A stretch of 64,000 nt of DNA from Maioricimonas rarisocia (GCF_007747795.1 NZ_CP036275.1:3712001-3776000), one strand, 5' to 3'; numbered from the stretch's first letter, positions 9,569-18,436 are shown. The notes: generated by a model from the sequence alone, not told the origin. Numbers and translations: made by a program.

Positions 9569-9843
9569 AATGCCACGCGGACTGGAACTCAGGAACGGGA
9601 GACAGCCGCCGGGACGTGTGGATGTGCGGCGACCGGCCAGCCACAGCGACGAGAGTTTTCTCTCCTGTGACCCGAATGGGGATTCCCGCCGGGAATCCGT
9701 CACGCGACCGGCGATCCCATTCTATCCCCTGTGTCGGGGCGTTGGAATCGGCGAGTTGGCGAAGCGGCAATTCTGCGCGAGCTTTGCATCTGTGGCGATG
9801 TCGCAGTCTGAGGCGTTTACGCAGCGCTGCGGTCAGTTGGGGC

Positions 9844-10869
9844 CTACGTGCCGCCAAGGCGGCCGCCATACTGCCGGTCGTAGTAGGTCTGGTACTCGCC
9901 GGACCGGATCCGTTCGACCCATTCGGCGTTGTCACGGTACCAGTCGATCGTCTCCTGCAGGCCTGTCGCGAAGTCGACCTGCGGCGACCAGCCAAGCTGC
10001 CGTTCCGCCTTACTGCAGTCGATCGCGTACCTCAGATCGTGCCCGGGGCGGTCGGTGACGTAGCGAATGAGCGACTCCGGCTTGTCCAGCAACCGAAGGA
10101 GCGTGCGCGTCAGGTCGATGTTCTGCAGTTCGCATTTCCCGCCGAAGTTGTACACCTCGCCAACCTGACCCCGCTGCAGTGCCGCCTCGATTCCGCGGCA
10201 ATGATCGATGACGTGAATCCAGTCCCGGACGTTCTCTCCCTTGCCGTAGACGGGCAGCGGACGATCGTTCAGGGCATTCGAGATGAACAGCGGGATCAGC
10301 TTCTCGGGAAACTGGTACGGCCCGTAGTTGTTCGAGCATCGCGTAATGATTGCCGGAAACTCGAAGGTGTGCACGTAGCTGCGGACCAGCATGTCCGCGG
10401 CGGCCTTCGAAGCGGAATAGGGGCTGTTGGGGGCCAGTGGGGTCTGCTCGGTGAACAGTCCTTCTGCTCCCAGTGAACCGTACACTTCGTCCGTCGAGAC
10501 CTGGAGGAATCGACCGATTTCCGCCTCGCGGCAGGCGTCCAGCAGCACCTGAGTACCCGTCACGTTCGTCTGCACGAACGGACCCGAGTCAAGAATGCTG
10601 CGGTCGACGTGGCTCTCGGCAGCAAAGTTGAGCACGGCATCGGGAGCCGACTCGGCCAGGGCAGCCTGCACGAAGTCGCGATCGCAGATGTCACCCCGGC
10701 GAAACTGCAGACGCGGGTTCCCTTCCAGGTCGGCAAGATTCTCGAGATTCCCGGCGTAGGTCAGTTTGTCGACGTTCGTGATCTCCACGTCGTCGCGTGT
10801 CGTCAGGCAGTGCCGGATGAAGTTCGAGCCGATGAAACCGCATCCGCCTGTCACGAGCAATCGCTGCAC
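9844..10869 (-). CDS. rfbB: dTDP-glucose 4,6-dehydratase
   Basis: A 341-residue extended short-chain dehydrogenase, matching RfbB/RmlB length. It has the NAD-binding GCGFIGSNFIRH at the N-terminus, the catalytic VSTDEVYGSLG (T-D-E triad) and YSASKAAAD (Tyr-Lys pair), followed by SNNYGPYQFPEKLIP, which is strongly conserved in this family. It converts dTDP-glucose to dTDP-4-keto-6-deoxyglucose for dTDP-rhamnose or other deoxysugar synthesis. No rmlA, rmlC or rmlD gene is in the window, so it is isolated. It lies upstream of the histidine kinase gene on the same strand with a 275-nt gap. Confidence 0.93.
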   Translation of the reverse strand: MQRLLVTGGCGFIGSNFIRHCLTTRDDVEITNVDKLTYAGNLENLADLEGNPRLQFRRGDICDRDFVQAALAESAPDAVLNFAAESHVDRSILDSGPFVQTNVTGTQVLLDACREAEIGRFLQVSTDEVYGSLGAEGLFTEQTPLAPNSPYSASKAAADMLVRSYVHTFEFPAIITRCSNNYGPYQFPEKLIPLFISNALNDRPLPVYGKGENVRDWIHVIDHCRGIEAALQRGQVGEVYNFGGKCELQNIDLTRTLLRLLDKPESLIRYVTDRPGHDLRYAIDCSKAERQLGWSPQVDFATGLQETIDWYRDNAEWVERIRSGEYQTYYDRQYGGRLGGT

Positions 10870-11221
10870 AGAATCTCTCCGGGTGACGGCCCTGGGGCCG
10901 CGGGTCGAGGCATCGCCGCGTGGATTCTAGTGCGGATCCTCCGCAGGCGTGAAGTGCCACTTCGAGCGCGCAGAGCATCGACCGGCAGATGCCGCGCTCA
11001 TCGACCGCAGTGGTCTCCTGCGACAAAGCGGGCACGGCACGCACGGTCGGCAATGTTTTCCGGAGTCAACCCGGACCGGACTCTCTGGGGGATGGGATGG
11101 TTCCCTTTTCCGCGATCGCTGGTTAGGCTCCCTGCGCAAGCGCATCTCGTGGTGTTCGCAGCGTTCCGCTGCGGCCCGGGCCCGTCCTTCTTTCAACCCA
11201 GCACGCCATTGCGAATTGCCG
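10870..11221. other. Divergent intergenic region
   Basis: About 350 bases lie between rfbB (leftward) and the CYTH gene (rightward). The only structure noticed is a 13-bp palindrome GAAGTGCCACTTC at 10951-10963. No gene or confident promoter was recognised. Confidence 0.5.
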
Positions 11222-11734
11222 ATGCCCAGGAACGTCGAAATCAAGGCCCGTGTCGATGATCTTGCGGCGGTCCGTACGCGCGTCGAAGAACTGACCACCG
11301 GACCCGCAGAACATCTGACGCAGACGGACACGTTCTTCGAAGTGCCGAACGGGCGCCTGAAACTGAGGCAACTGGGTGACGGGACGGCCGAGCTGATCTA
11401 CTACGAGCGTCCCGATGTGACCGGTCCCAAGGCCTCGACATACACCCGGTGTCCCGTGGCCGACGCCGCCTTGCTGCAGTCGGTTCTGGCGGCGTCCGTC
11501 GGGATCCGTGGAGTCGTCGAGAAGGAACGGGACGTGTTCTTTCACGAGCAGACACGCATTCACCTTGATCGCGTCGAGGGGCTCGGCACGTTTCTGGAGC
11601 TGGAAGTTGCGATCGACGACGACGAGCCACTCTCCACTGGCGAGGCGATCGCGCGTGACATCCTGCAGTTTCTCAACGTCGGCGATCAGGATCTGGTTGC
11701 CTCCGCCTACATCGATCTGCTGACCGCCGACTGA
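11222..11734 (+). CDS. CYTH domain protein (class IV adenylate cyclase-like)
   Basis: A 170-residue protein spanning a full CYTH domain. It begins with NVEIKARV, the family entry strand. It then has TDTFFEVPNGRLKLRQ, a Glu-Leu-Ile-Tyr-Tyr strand, an EKERDVFF strand, and LDRVEGLGTFLELE near residue 125, which carries acidic metal ligands. CYTH enzymes bind triphosphates in a beta-tunnel and include CyaB adenylate cyclases and triphosphatases; the substrate here cannot be told. The frame is open upstream to 10949, but the ATG at 11222 matches the family start. Confidence 0.85.
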   Translation: MPRNVEIKARVDDLAAVRTRVEELTTGPAEHLTQTDTFFEVPNGRLKLRQLGDGTAELIYYERPDVTGPKASTYTRCPVADAALLQSVLAASVGIRGVVEKERDVFFHEQTRIHLDRVEGLGTFLELEVAIDDDEPLSTGEAIARDILQFLNVGDQDLVASAYIDLLTAD

Positions 11735-11762
11735 GCCTCGTTGCCCCCGGCGGGGAACGGCC

Positions 11763-12515
11763 TCAAATCGTCCGTCCCCCATCGACGACCAGACACTGCC
11801 CCGTCGTCAGTTCGGTGCCGTCCGCCAGGTACATGACAACGTCGGCGACATCGTCCGGAACGGCAGCACGCGGAATCGGGTAGTCCGACGTCATCTCCTC
11901 GATCTCGTCGCCGCTCTTCCACTCCCGCAGCCATCGCGTATCGATCGGTCCCGGGCAGACGGCGTTGACGCGGATCTCAGGGGCCAGCGTTCGAGCCAGA
12001 GACTTCGTCATCGTGTTCAGTGCTCCCTTGCTGGCACAATACGCGATGGAGGACCCAAGACCACTCACGCCGGCCACCGAGCTGATGTTTACGACCGACG
12101 CCCCTTTGGCGTCTCGCAGCAGCGGCACTGCTGCTCGTGTGACGAAGAACGCCCCCTTCACGTTGACCGAGAGGATCCGGTCCCACTTGTCGCCCGTCAG
12201 CTCCTCGAGGTCGGAGTGCTCGATGAAGTACGTGCAGGCTGCGTTGTTTACCAGGCGGTCCAGACGCCCGAACCGTTCGCCGATCTGGCCGATCATGCTC
12301 CGTACCGCGTCGTCGTCACTCACGTCGCAACGGACGACCAGGGCGGAGGCTCCCGCCTCTTCTGCGGCTGCGGCCGTGTCGGCTGCTTCCTGCTCGCTGC
12401 GGGTGTAGTTGATCACGACATCGTAGCCGGCCGCCGCGAAACGGAGAGCGCAGGCCCGCCCGACGCCGGTTGCTGAACCTGTGACGAGGGCGACGGGACG
12501 TTCAGACACTGTCAT
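11763..12515 (-). CDS. SDR family oxidoreductase
   Basis: A 250-residue classical short-chain dehydrogenase. The cofactor motif is TGSATGVGRA near residue 12, NNAA lies near residue 90, and the catalytic Ser comes in NISSVAG followed by YCASKGA (Tyr-Lys). The C-terminal DGGRTI is typical of FabG-like members. NAD(P)-dependent reduction of a carbonyl is the general reaction; the substrate is unknown. It is convergent with the CYTH gene (28 nt between stops), so the two are not an operon. Confidence 0.9.
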   Translation of the reverse strand: MTVSERPVALVTGSATGVGRACALRFAAAGYDVVINYTRSEQEAADTAAAAEEAGASALVVRCDVSDDDAVRSMIGQIGERFGRLDRLVNNAACTYFIEHSDLEELTGDKWDRILSVNVKGAFFVTRAAVPLLRDAKGASVVNISSVAGVSGLGSSIAYCASKGALNTMTKSLARTLAPEIRVNAVCPGPIDTRWLREWKSGDEIEEMTSDYPIPRAAVPDDVADVVMYLADGTELTTGQCLVVDGGRTI

Positions 12516-12848
12516 GCCACAATCCTCCGGGAGTCACGTTGTTTCTGCAGGGAATGGTCAAATGTGCGGAGTTCTACGCGGAATCTTCGCAGCGGACGCT
12601 CGTCCGTGCCACTCCAGAAGAGGCATCCGCCCCTCGGCGACACGCAGGTTTGCAATCGCCACCGCCAGTTGATACACACGCCGTCCTGAGTGGCAGCGGC
12701 AGGATCCCGGCCGATGACCGGCGTACGGAACGGGGACGCGCAGCCACAAAGACGTTTCTGTTTCGGGACCGGAGGGACGGCAGAGTTTCCATATCCTCCA
12801 GCTCCCGCCTCATCCGCCAATCAGCCGACTGGCAACAGGTGCAGTCCG
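12516..12848. other. Divergent intergenic region
   Basis: About 330 bases lie between the SDR gene (leftward) and the DUF1015 gene (rightward). The DUF1015 frame is open back to 12690, but that extension has low-complexity Arg/Pro/Ser composition and does not resemble the family. No promoter or structure could be supported. Confidence 0.5.
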
Positions 12849-14090
12849 ATGGTTCAGATTTCGCCCGTAACGCGTGCTCTCGTCCCGGTGGATGCCGCGG
12901 CAGCCGGACAGATCTCCGCTCCCAACTACGACGAGTTCCAGAGTGACCGCGAGGTGTGGGATCTGCTGCAGGAGAAGCCGGAATCGGTCCTGCGGGTGAC
13001 GATGCCTCACTGCCACGTTGCCAGCGCCGATGCGATCGGCGAAGACGGCTCCGCAGAAGCGCTGGAGCATGCCGGCGAGCAGATGCGGGCCCTGATCGAA
13101 AGCACGCTCACGCGGACTCTCCCCGGCGTGCTGTGGGTCTACGAGATTCGTTCGCCCAAACGGCCCGATGCTCCGCAGATCGGACTTGGTGGATACGCCC
13201 GCACGATCGACATCCGGACCGACAAGAACCCGGGCGGCAACATCATCCGCAACGAAGGCATCCGCCAGGAGAAGGCGGACGGTCGTTCCCGACTGATCAA
13301 GGCGACCGGCAGCTACATCGGCACGGTGAACCTTGCGGTCCGAGATGCGGAGAATCAGCTGCTGCCCGCCCTCGAAGCCGTCACCGCCGACCGCGGCTGC
13401 GACTACCAGGCGACCGACGAAGCGGGCAACGTGCATTCGGTCTGGCTGGTCACCGATCCCGATCAGGTCGCGAAGTTCTCGGGGCTGATGGATCAGGAGC
13501 CGGCGGCCTACGTGGCGGACGGCAACCACCGCAGTGCGGCCGCGGCCGATCTGGGCCTCGAGCACTTTCTGGCGGTCTTCTTCCCCACCAGCCGACTTGG
13601 TCTGGAGCCGTACAACCGGCTGCTGCCGGATACCGGCGTCGATGCCGATCAGTTTTTCGAGAGCCTGTCGAGTCAGTTCGACGTCGAGCCGCTCGGCGAC
13701 GTCGATGCGTTCCGCCCGGCTGCCGTTCACGAAATGGGCCTGTACACCGACGGCAAGTGGTATCGTCTCACTCCTCGCGACGGCTCGTATGATGCTCAGG
13801 ATGCGGCACAGGCGATCGACGCCGACATCGTCCAGCGTCACATCATCGACGGCATCCTCGGCATCAGCGATGCCCGCGACAAGCGGATCAACTACGTCGG
13901 CGGGAACAAGGATGCCGCCTGGCTGAAGAGCCGGGTCGACGCGGGCGACTTCCGCTATGCTGTTTCGCTGGCTCCCGTGACCATGGACCAGTTCGTCGCT
14001 GTCTGCGAGCAGAACCGGTTCATGCCGCCGAAGTCGACGTGGTTCGCCCCCAAGATCCGCAGCGGGCTGGTGATCGCGATCCTCGACTGA
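12849..14090 (+). CDS. DUF1015 family protein
   Basis: A 413-residue protein of the DUF1015 family. It opens with a VSAPNYDEF-like segment (here ISAPNYDEF) and later carries the family hallmark YVADGNHRSAAAA near residue 225, where relatives have YIADGHHR. DUF1015 proteins are often found near serine biosynthesis genes, but no enzymatic activity is established to my knowledge. The frame extends upstream to 12690, but ATG 12849 starts the conserved sequence (MVQISPVTRALVP). The downstream rhodanese gene follows after 64 nt and may be co-transcribed. Confidence 0.85.
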   Translation: MVQISPVTRALVPVDAAAAGQISAPNYDEFQSDREVWDLLQEKPESVLRVTMPHCHVASADAIGEDGSAEALEHAGEQMRALIESTLTRTLPGVLWVYEIRSPKRPDAPQIGLGGYARTIDIRTDKNPGGNIIRNEGIRQEKADGRSRLIKATGSYIGTVNLAVRDAENQLLPALEAVTADRGCDYQATDEAGNVHSVWLVTDPDQVAKFSGLMDQEPAAYVADGNHRSAAAADLGLEHFLAVFFPTSRLGLEPYNRLLPDTGVDADQFFESLSSQFDVEPLGDVDAFRPAAVHEMGLYTDGKWYRLTPRDGSYDAQDAAQAIDADIVQRHIIDGILGISDARDKRINYVGGNKDAAWLKSRVDAGDFRYAVSLAPVTMDQFVAVCEQNRFMPPKSTWFAPKIRSGLVIAILD

Positions 14091-14154
14091 AGGAACGATC
14101 GACCGGTTTCGCGGCCGGCTGGCTCCATACTCTCAGACTGCACGACAGGAACGG

Positions 14155-14499
14155 ATGATGACCGACCCGCAGGTACCGCTCGAAGTCGACTGCTCTCACG
14201 TCAAAGGCCGAATGGACAGCGGGGAGAAGTTCCTGCTGCTCGACTGCCGGGAAACGTCGGAGTACGAAACGGCCCGCATCGAAGGGGCGGTACTGGTCCC
14301 GATGAGCGAGCTGCAGGAGCGCGTCGGCGAACTCGAACCGCATCGCGACGACGAGGTCATCGTCCACTGTCACCATGGGGGACGCAGTCTGCGGGTGGCG
14401 ATGTGGCTGCGGCAGCAGGGCTTCGAGAAGGCCCAGAGCATGGCGGGCGGCATCGAGGAGTGGGCTCTGCAGATCGACCCCTCCGTCCCCCGCTACTGA
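14155..14499 (+). CDS. Rhodanese-like sulfurtransferase domain protein
   Basis: A single-domain, 114-residue rhodanese homologue. It has LLLDCRETSEYETARIEGA at the N-terminal CH2A-type region and the active-site loop VHCHHGGRS, with catalytic Cys near residue 75, then AGGIEEWA at the C-terminus. Such proteins carry persulfide sulfur or act in sulfur trafficking. Two adjacent ATG codons (14155 and 14158) follow AGGAA; either could be used. Its stop faces the ferredoxin gene across a terminator. Confidence 0.9.
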   Translation: MMTDPQVPLEVDCSHVKGRMDSGEKFLLLDCRETSEYETARIEGAVLVPMSELQERVGELEPHRDDEVIVHCHHGGRSLRVAMWLRQQGFEKAQSMAGGIEEWALQIDPSVPRY

Positions 14500-14534
14500 C
14501 TCAACCCCTCTCGTAGCGTCGGGGCGCAGCAATG

Positions 14535-14571
14535 CAAAAAACGCCGTCGGGGTGACGGGACCCCGCGGCGT
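14535..14571 (-). terminator. Intrinsic terminator of the ferredoxin gene
   Basis: Read on the minus strand, a stem ACGCCG-CGGGG pairs with CCCCG-ACGGCGT (one bulged base, 8-nt loop) and is followed by six T residues (complement of A at 14536-14541). The strong hairpin plus U-tract, 76 nt beyond the fdxA stop, is a textbook rho-independent terminator. The stem could also act weakly on the rightward rhodanese transcript, but that side lacks a U-tract. Confidence 0.85.
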
Positions 14572-14647
14572 CTGTTCCGTTCTGTCTACGTCGAACCTGT
14601 CAGCGAGCGACAGAGGCCCGGACCGGCAGAACCGGCTGCTTCAACGT

Positions 14648-14926
14648 TCAGTTGTCGGCCAGCGGCTCTTTCTTCTCGGTCAGCACCGGGCACTGCGGCG
14701 ACATCTCGGCGTTGAGCTCCTTGTAGGGGGCCCACTCTTCCGGCAGGTTGTCTTCGTGGAAGATGGCTTCGACCGGGCATTCCGGCACACAGGCCTCGCA
14801 GTCGATGCATTCATCCGGGTGGATGTACAGCATCGATTCACCCTCGTAGAAGCACTCCACGGGGCAGACGACAACGCAATCCGTGTATTTGCATCCGAAG
14901 CACGGCTCTGCAACAACGTGAGTCAT
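14648..14926 (-). CDS. fdxA: 7Fe ferredoxin (3Fe-4S/4Fe-4S), FdxA-like
   Basis: A 92-residue ferredoxin. The first cluster motif is [18 protein letters not shown] and the second is [17 protein letters not shown], the FdxA arrangement in which one site usually holds a 3Fe-4S cluster. A family-typical C-terminal extension ([19 protein letters not shown]) follows. It acts as a low-potential electron carrier in the cytoplasm. I chose ATG 14926, which is preceded by GGAAGGGAAGAGC; the longer open frame to 15052 lacks conservation. It appears monocistronic, with its own terminator. Confidence 0.93.
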   Translation of the reverse strand: MTHVVAEPCFGCKYTDCVVVCPVECFYEGESMLYIHPDECIDCEACVPECPVEAIFHEDNLPEEWAPYKELNAEMSPQCPVLTEKKEPLADN

Positions 14927-15364
14927 AGCTCTTCCCTTCCTGTTGCGACGGACCGACGATGTCCGTGTTCTATGCTGAAATCGCGTTGATACACAGGAAA
15001 TCTTTACCGAAAACCGGTTTCCGGCCGCAGTCCGACACGCGAGCGAGCGCAAACGCTTTGTCGCAAACCGAAAACGTCTTCGTAACCCGCAGCACCTGAA
15101 CAGGTTTCGTCGTGAATACCGCTGCGATCCTACCCGTGTCCCCGCAGGCTGTCAAGCCTTGCGCAGACTGCCTTGCCCCGATCTTCCGACTGGGCGGAAC
15201 CATCAACGCCAGAAAGGGTTAGGACCGTATGAAGACGATCCGTCTTGCCCTGTCTGCGGTCGATGCGTAAACTACACAAGTGGACTCTTGTTCTCAGTTT
15301 TTACATGGATGTCTAACAAGCACCGACGGCCGTATTCCAGTCGGGCTGACCGGAGCCTGGTGCC
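14927..15364. other. Divergent intergenic region between fdxA and sigma factor
   Basis: About 440 bases with no coding signal. A candidate rightward promoter lies at 15245-15273. A 10-bp palindrome AAACCGGTTT sits near 15010, upstream of fdxA, with unknown significance. Confidence 0.5.
15245..15273 (+). promoter_or_regulatory. Candidate promoter of the sigma factor gene
   Basis: TTGCCC (15245-15250), a 17-nt spacer and TAAACT (15268-15273) form a moderate sigma-70-like promoter, about 85 nt upstream of the GTG start. Both hexamers match the consensus at only four of six positions, so this is tentative. Confidence 0.35.
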
Positions 15365-15940
15365 GTGGCATTGACTCAATTCGATCGCGACCTGCTCAAA
15401 CGTTGTCTGGACGGTGCCCCCGGGGCCTGGCAGGACTTCGTGGACCGCTTCATCGGGCTGTTCGTCCATGTCATCCACCACACAGCGCACGCACGCAGCG
15501 TGCGACTCGGTGCGGACGATGTTGACGACCTCTGCAGCGAGGTGTTCGTCACGCTGCTCAAGGACGACTTTGCCGTCCTCCGCAACTTCCGCGGCCAGTC
15601 GTCGCTGGCCACATATCTGACGGTCGTCTCCCGCCGCCTGGTGGTGCGCGAGATGGCCCGACGACGGAAAGCGGCCGCGATGGGCCACGTCGACGCGCAT
15701 CAGCCGGATGTCGTTGGCCACCTGCCCGAAGAGCAGCGCATCGACGACGTCGACGAAGTGCAGCAACTGATGCAGCACCTGCCCGCCAACGAGGCCGAAA
15801 TCGTCCGCCAGTATCATCTGGAGGGCAAGACGTACCGGCAGATCAGCAGTTCGTTGAAGATCTCGCAGAACTCCATCGGTCCCACGCTCACCCGGGCCCG
15901 CGAGCGGCTCCGCCAGCTGCAGCTCGAAACTGCTTCCTGA
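15365..15940 (+). CDS. RNA polymerase sigma-70 family factor (ECF-like)
   Basis: A 191-residue, two-domain sigma factor. Region 2 spans residues about 15-100, with DDVDDLCSEVFVTLL and the core-binding helix FRGQSSLATYLTVVSRRLVVREM. Region 4 spans about 130-188, with an HTH in LEGKTYRQISSSLKISQNS. It lacks regions 1 and 3, as in ECF factors. No anti-sigma gene lies beside it. It starts with GTG 15365 after GGAG. Its stop lies 6 nt from the stop of the opposing hydrolase gene. Confidence 0.9.
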   Translation: MALTQFDRDLLKRCLDGAPGAWQDFVDRFIGLFVHVIHHTAHARSVRLGADDVDDLCSEVFVTLLKDDFAVLRNFRGQSSLATYLTVVSRRLVVREMARRRKAAAMGHVDAHQPDVVGHLPEEQRIDDVDEVQQLMQHLPANEAEIVRQYHLEGKTYRQISSSLKISQNSIGPTLTRARERLRQLQLETAS

Positions 15941-15946
15941 TGTCGG

Positions 15947-17977
15947 TCACTCCCGCACCGCGACCGGTCGCACCTGCCAGGACTCGTCGAAGAAATCGGC
16001 GTCCGTAATGCGTCCCGGCCAGCGGCTGCTGGATCCCTCGCTCGCATCGATGATCGCCCAGTCCGGCAGCTTCGGCACCTGGCGTGCGTTATTGAGGTAG
16101 TCGTACTCCCGATACGTGAAGCTGCTGTTGAGCACCACGTACCGCTCGGGGTTGAGCGAGTTGGGGTAGATCATCGCCGGCACGTGCGTCGCTGCAGCGA
16201 AATCCTTTTCTCCAATCCCGATGCTCTCTGCGGTCCAGCGGACCGGAAGGTCCGGCAGCACGCGCTGAATCAGCTGGTTGCTTGACGCATCCCCCCACAG
16301 AATCAGGTGGTGCCGGGCGATGTCCTCGTCGGTCACCTCATCCGCCCGCTTGATGCGGACGTCCCCCCGCATCTGCTGCCGCCAGTGATCGATCGCGTGC
16401 TGCAGTTCTGCCTGGGTCCAGGCTTCGATCATTTCGTGCGTGCTGGCTCCATCGGGGGCGACGAACAGAAACGAATCCATCAGCGCGTCGTCGATCGGCC
16501 CCTGCAGGTTGTGCTTCTTGACCAGCCCGGTTGTGTCGCGGGGACCGATCTGCCATCGGCCGGTGTCGTCCTTGTGAAGCTGGCACCGCCACGAACGGTC
16601 CGACTTCGGACGTGGTGCAGTCATCCGGTTGCCGTCGATGTTCAGTGTCACTTCCGACTGCAGGTCCATCGGACACCAGCCGGCAGGAAACTCGAGCGTC
16701 ATCGCCGTCACGTTCTCGGTCGTTACTTCGATGTCGCATGCCCGGCCGGGACATGAGGCGCGAACAAACGCCCGCTCCCAGTGCTGCCCGAGGGCGTCCA
16801 CCGTCAGCCAGTGCATGCGGTTGTACTTCAGCGTGTACGTTACGAACTGAATCGCCTGCGGAAACCGCTCTCGACCCCGTTCAGCCAGGCTCGCGAGCCG
16901 GCGTTCGATCTCCTGAGCGGAATCCGGATGAATTGTGTGAGCCGTCTGCGGCCCGATGATGTGGACCATATCCATCCCCGCGTTTTCGAAGGCAACCTCC
17001 ATGATGTCGGCCGCCTGCTTCTGGGAATCAATCTCGCCGCTGTATGCGATCGTCGGGCAATGGATCAGGTTCTCGACCCAGTCAGGACAGTCGTACAGCC
17101 GCCAGAGCTTCTTCTCCCACCACGTCGGGTGAAGTTCCTCGTTCTGGAACGTCCGCAGGAAGTCCGGCGTTTCTGAGAAACCGGCCCCGGGCGTCGCGGC
17201 GAACCAGCGGTCGGCGTAGTGCACGGCGAGATGCCAGCAGGCGGCTCCTCCCATCGAGAATCCGCGGACCGACGTTCGTTCCGGGTCGATGCGGTAGTAC
17301 TGCTCAGCATGAGCGAGTGCTTCGAGCGTATCGATCTCACCCGCGAATTTGTTGCCGTTGGAATACCGGGCAAACGGGTGCACGACGATCGTCTCGGCCG
17401 GTGCGATGCGTCCGCGGCTGGTCATCCGCTGGTGAATGAACTGCACCTCGACGTTCCGCTCGCCCCGTCCGTGAAACCACAGATCGCAGCGGTACGACTT
17501 CTCGCCGTCGACGCGGTAGCCTTCCGGAACGACGAGACCGTACGGCTGGACCGTTCCGTCGAGCCGCGACCGAAATCCACGGACGACCAGTCCCCGCTGA
17601 TGCATCCAGGGGGCCTTCCCCTGCAACAGTGCACTGGCCCGACTCAGCCCCTCCTCGAGGACCTGCTCGGCTTTCCGGATGTCGCCGGGCGCGAAAAACT
17701 CGTCGTATCGCAGGGCCTGATCGACGGCCCGGTAGAAGATCTCCACGTCCGGCATCAGGTTCTTCGAGAGGGGATCGTCACGTTTGCGTAACTCGGTCAG
17801 CCGGGTCTTGAGTTCCTGCAACTGCTGCTGCAGACGGCCCCGATCTTCGTCGGAAACTTCGATGCCGGGCGGGGGAACCTGGCGGACATTGTCCGGGTTG
17901 TTGTCCTTCGGGCCGTCGGAACGGGCGACGTTCGCGAGGAGCGCCAGCGTGCCGCAGATCATCAGAAGCTGTTTCAT
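15947..17977 (-). CDS. Exported alpha/beta hydrolase (prolyl oligopeptidase/esterase-like)
   Basis: A 676-residue protein with an N-terminal signal peptide (MKQLLMICGTLALLANVARS). The central hydrolase domain has a nucleophile elbow GFSMGGAACW near residue 245, a candidate acid in SGEIDSQ and a candidate His in TAHTIHP, so the triad looks complete. About 250 further residues follow, ending with a second alpha/beta-like segment (HLILWGDASSNQLI). Planctomycetes encode many such secreted esterases and peptidases; the substrate is unknown. A 19-bp perfect palindrome lies 36 nt upstream of the start. Confidence 0.8.
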   Translation of the reverse strand: MKQLLMICGTLALLANVARSDGPKDNNPDNVRQVPPPGIEVSDEDRGRLQQQLQELKTRLTELRKRDDPLSKNLMPDVEIFYRAVDQALRYDEFFAPGDIRKAEQVLEEGLSRASALLQGKAPWMHQRGLVVRGFRSRLDGTVQPYGLVVPEGYRVDGEKSYRCDLWFHGRGERNVEVQFIHQRMTSRGRIAPAETIVVHPFARYSNGNKFAGEIDTLEALAHAEQYYRIDPERTSVRGFSMGGAACWHLAVHYADRWFAATPGAGFSETPDFLRTFQNEELHPTWWEKKLWRLYDCPDWVENLIHCPTIAYSGEIDSQKQAADIMEVAFENAGMDMVHIIGPQTAHTIHPDSAQEIERRLASLAERGRERFPQAIQFVTYTLKYNRMHWLTVDALGQHWERAFVRASCPGRACDIEVTTENVTAMTLEFPAGWCPMDLQSEVTLNIDGNRMTAPRPKSDRSWRCQLHKDDTGRWQIGPRDTTGLVKKHNLQGPIDDALMDSFLFVAPDGASTHEMIEAWTQAELQHAIDHWRQQMRGDVRIKRADEVTDEDIARHHLILWGDASSNQLIQRVLPDLPVRWTAESIGIGEKDFAAATHVPAMIYPNSLNPERYVVLNSSFTYREYDYLNNARQVPKLPDWAIIDASEGSSSRWPGRITDADFFDESWQVRPVAVRE

Positions 17978-18012
17978 CGCAGGATCTTGTGCAGGAGACT
18001 CAGGGTAATCCG

Positions 18013-18031
18013 GGACTCCCCCGGGGAGTCC
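18013..18031. promoter_or_regulatory. 19-bp perfect palindrome upstream of the hydrolase gene
   Basis: GGACTCCCC and GGGGAGTCC are separated by a single C, giving a perfect 9-1-9 palindrome. It lies 36 nt before the leftward hydrolase start and 38 nt from the bfd promoter on the other side. It could be an operator or a hairpin in the 5' leader of the hydrolase mRNA. Confidence 0.45.
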
Positions 18032-18068
18032 ATCTGCGTCTGCAGGAAAAAAGTGTGGCTGAAAACGA

Positions 18069-18098
18069 TTGACCGGTCTATTCCACCGGGGCTAGAAT
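18069..18098 (+). promoter_or_regulatory. Promoter of the bfd-like gene
   Basis: TTGACC (18069-18074) and TAGAAT (18093-18098) with an 18-nt spacer give a good sigma-70-type promoter. The predicted transcription start, around 18105, coincides with the left edge of the palindromic operator at 18107-18121. Confidence 0.6.
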
Positions 18099-18106
18099 GC
18101 CGATGT

Positions 18107-18121
18107 TGAGACTGAGTCTCA
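18107..18121 (+). promoter_or_regulatory. Fur-like operator (7-1-7 palindrome)
   Basis: TGAGACT-G-AGTCTCA is a perfect 7-1-7 inverted repeat with the geometry of a Fur box (TGATAAT-n-ATTATCA). It sits 8 nt downstream of the -10 hexamer, where a bound repressor would block initiation. The downstream gene encodes an iron-release ferredoxin, so iron control by a Fur-family regulator is the likely function. The regulator itself is not in the window. Confidence 0.6.
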
Positions 18122-18184
18122 GGTTCACCCGCCGGACGGATCCGCTGGCTGCACTGAGATCCCTGATCGAGGGAACCCCACCCG

Positions 18185-18436
18185 GTGATTGCCCCTGCCC
18201 CGAAGTCAGAAGACAACATCCTCTGCCGCTGCCTCAAGGTCACCGAGTCGCGCGTCGTCGAAGCGATCGTTCGCGATTCCGCCAGTAGCGTCCGGGACGT
18301 TCAGCGTTCGTGTGAAGCCGGTGCCGGATGCATGGCCTGCCACCGCCGCATCCGCGCCCTGCTCGAAGCCGCCTGCGAATCGGCAACGCGCGAAGCCGCG
18401 CCGACCTCCTGCTGCACGGCTCCTGGCGTCGCCTGA
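18185..18436 (+). CDS. bfd: BFD-like [2Fe-2S] ferredoxin (bacterioferritin-associated)
   Basis: An 83-residue protein with a BFD-like domain. LCRC (CxC) near residue 15 and GAGCMACH (CxxC) near residue 50 supply the four cluster cysteines. Bfd binds bacterioferritin and passes electrons to mobilise stored iron when iron is scarce. The start is GTG 18185. The C-terminal 20 residues carry an extra Cys pair (TSCC). A bacterioferritin gene lies 146 nt beyond, in the opposite orientation. The promoter and a Fur-like box are upstream. Confidence 0.8.
   Translation: MIAPAPKSEDNILCRCLKVTESRVVEAIVRDSASSVRDVQRSCEAGAGCMACHRRIRALLEAACESATREAAPTSCCTAPGVA

Noticed and set aside
9844-10869. dTDP-rhamnose or O-antigen gene cluster
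   Set aside because: Only the 4,6-dehydratase is present; neighbours are unrelated.
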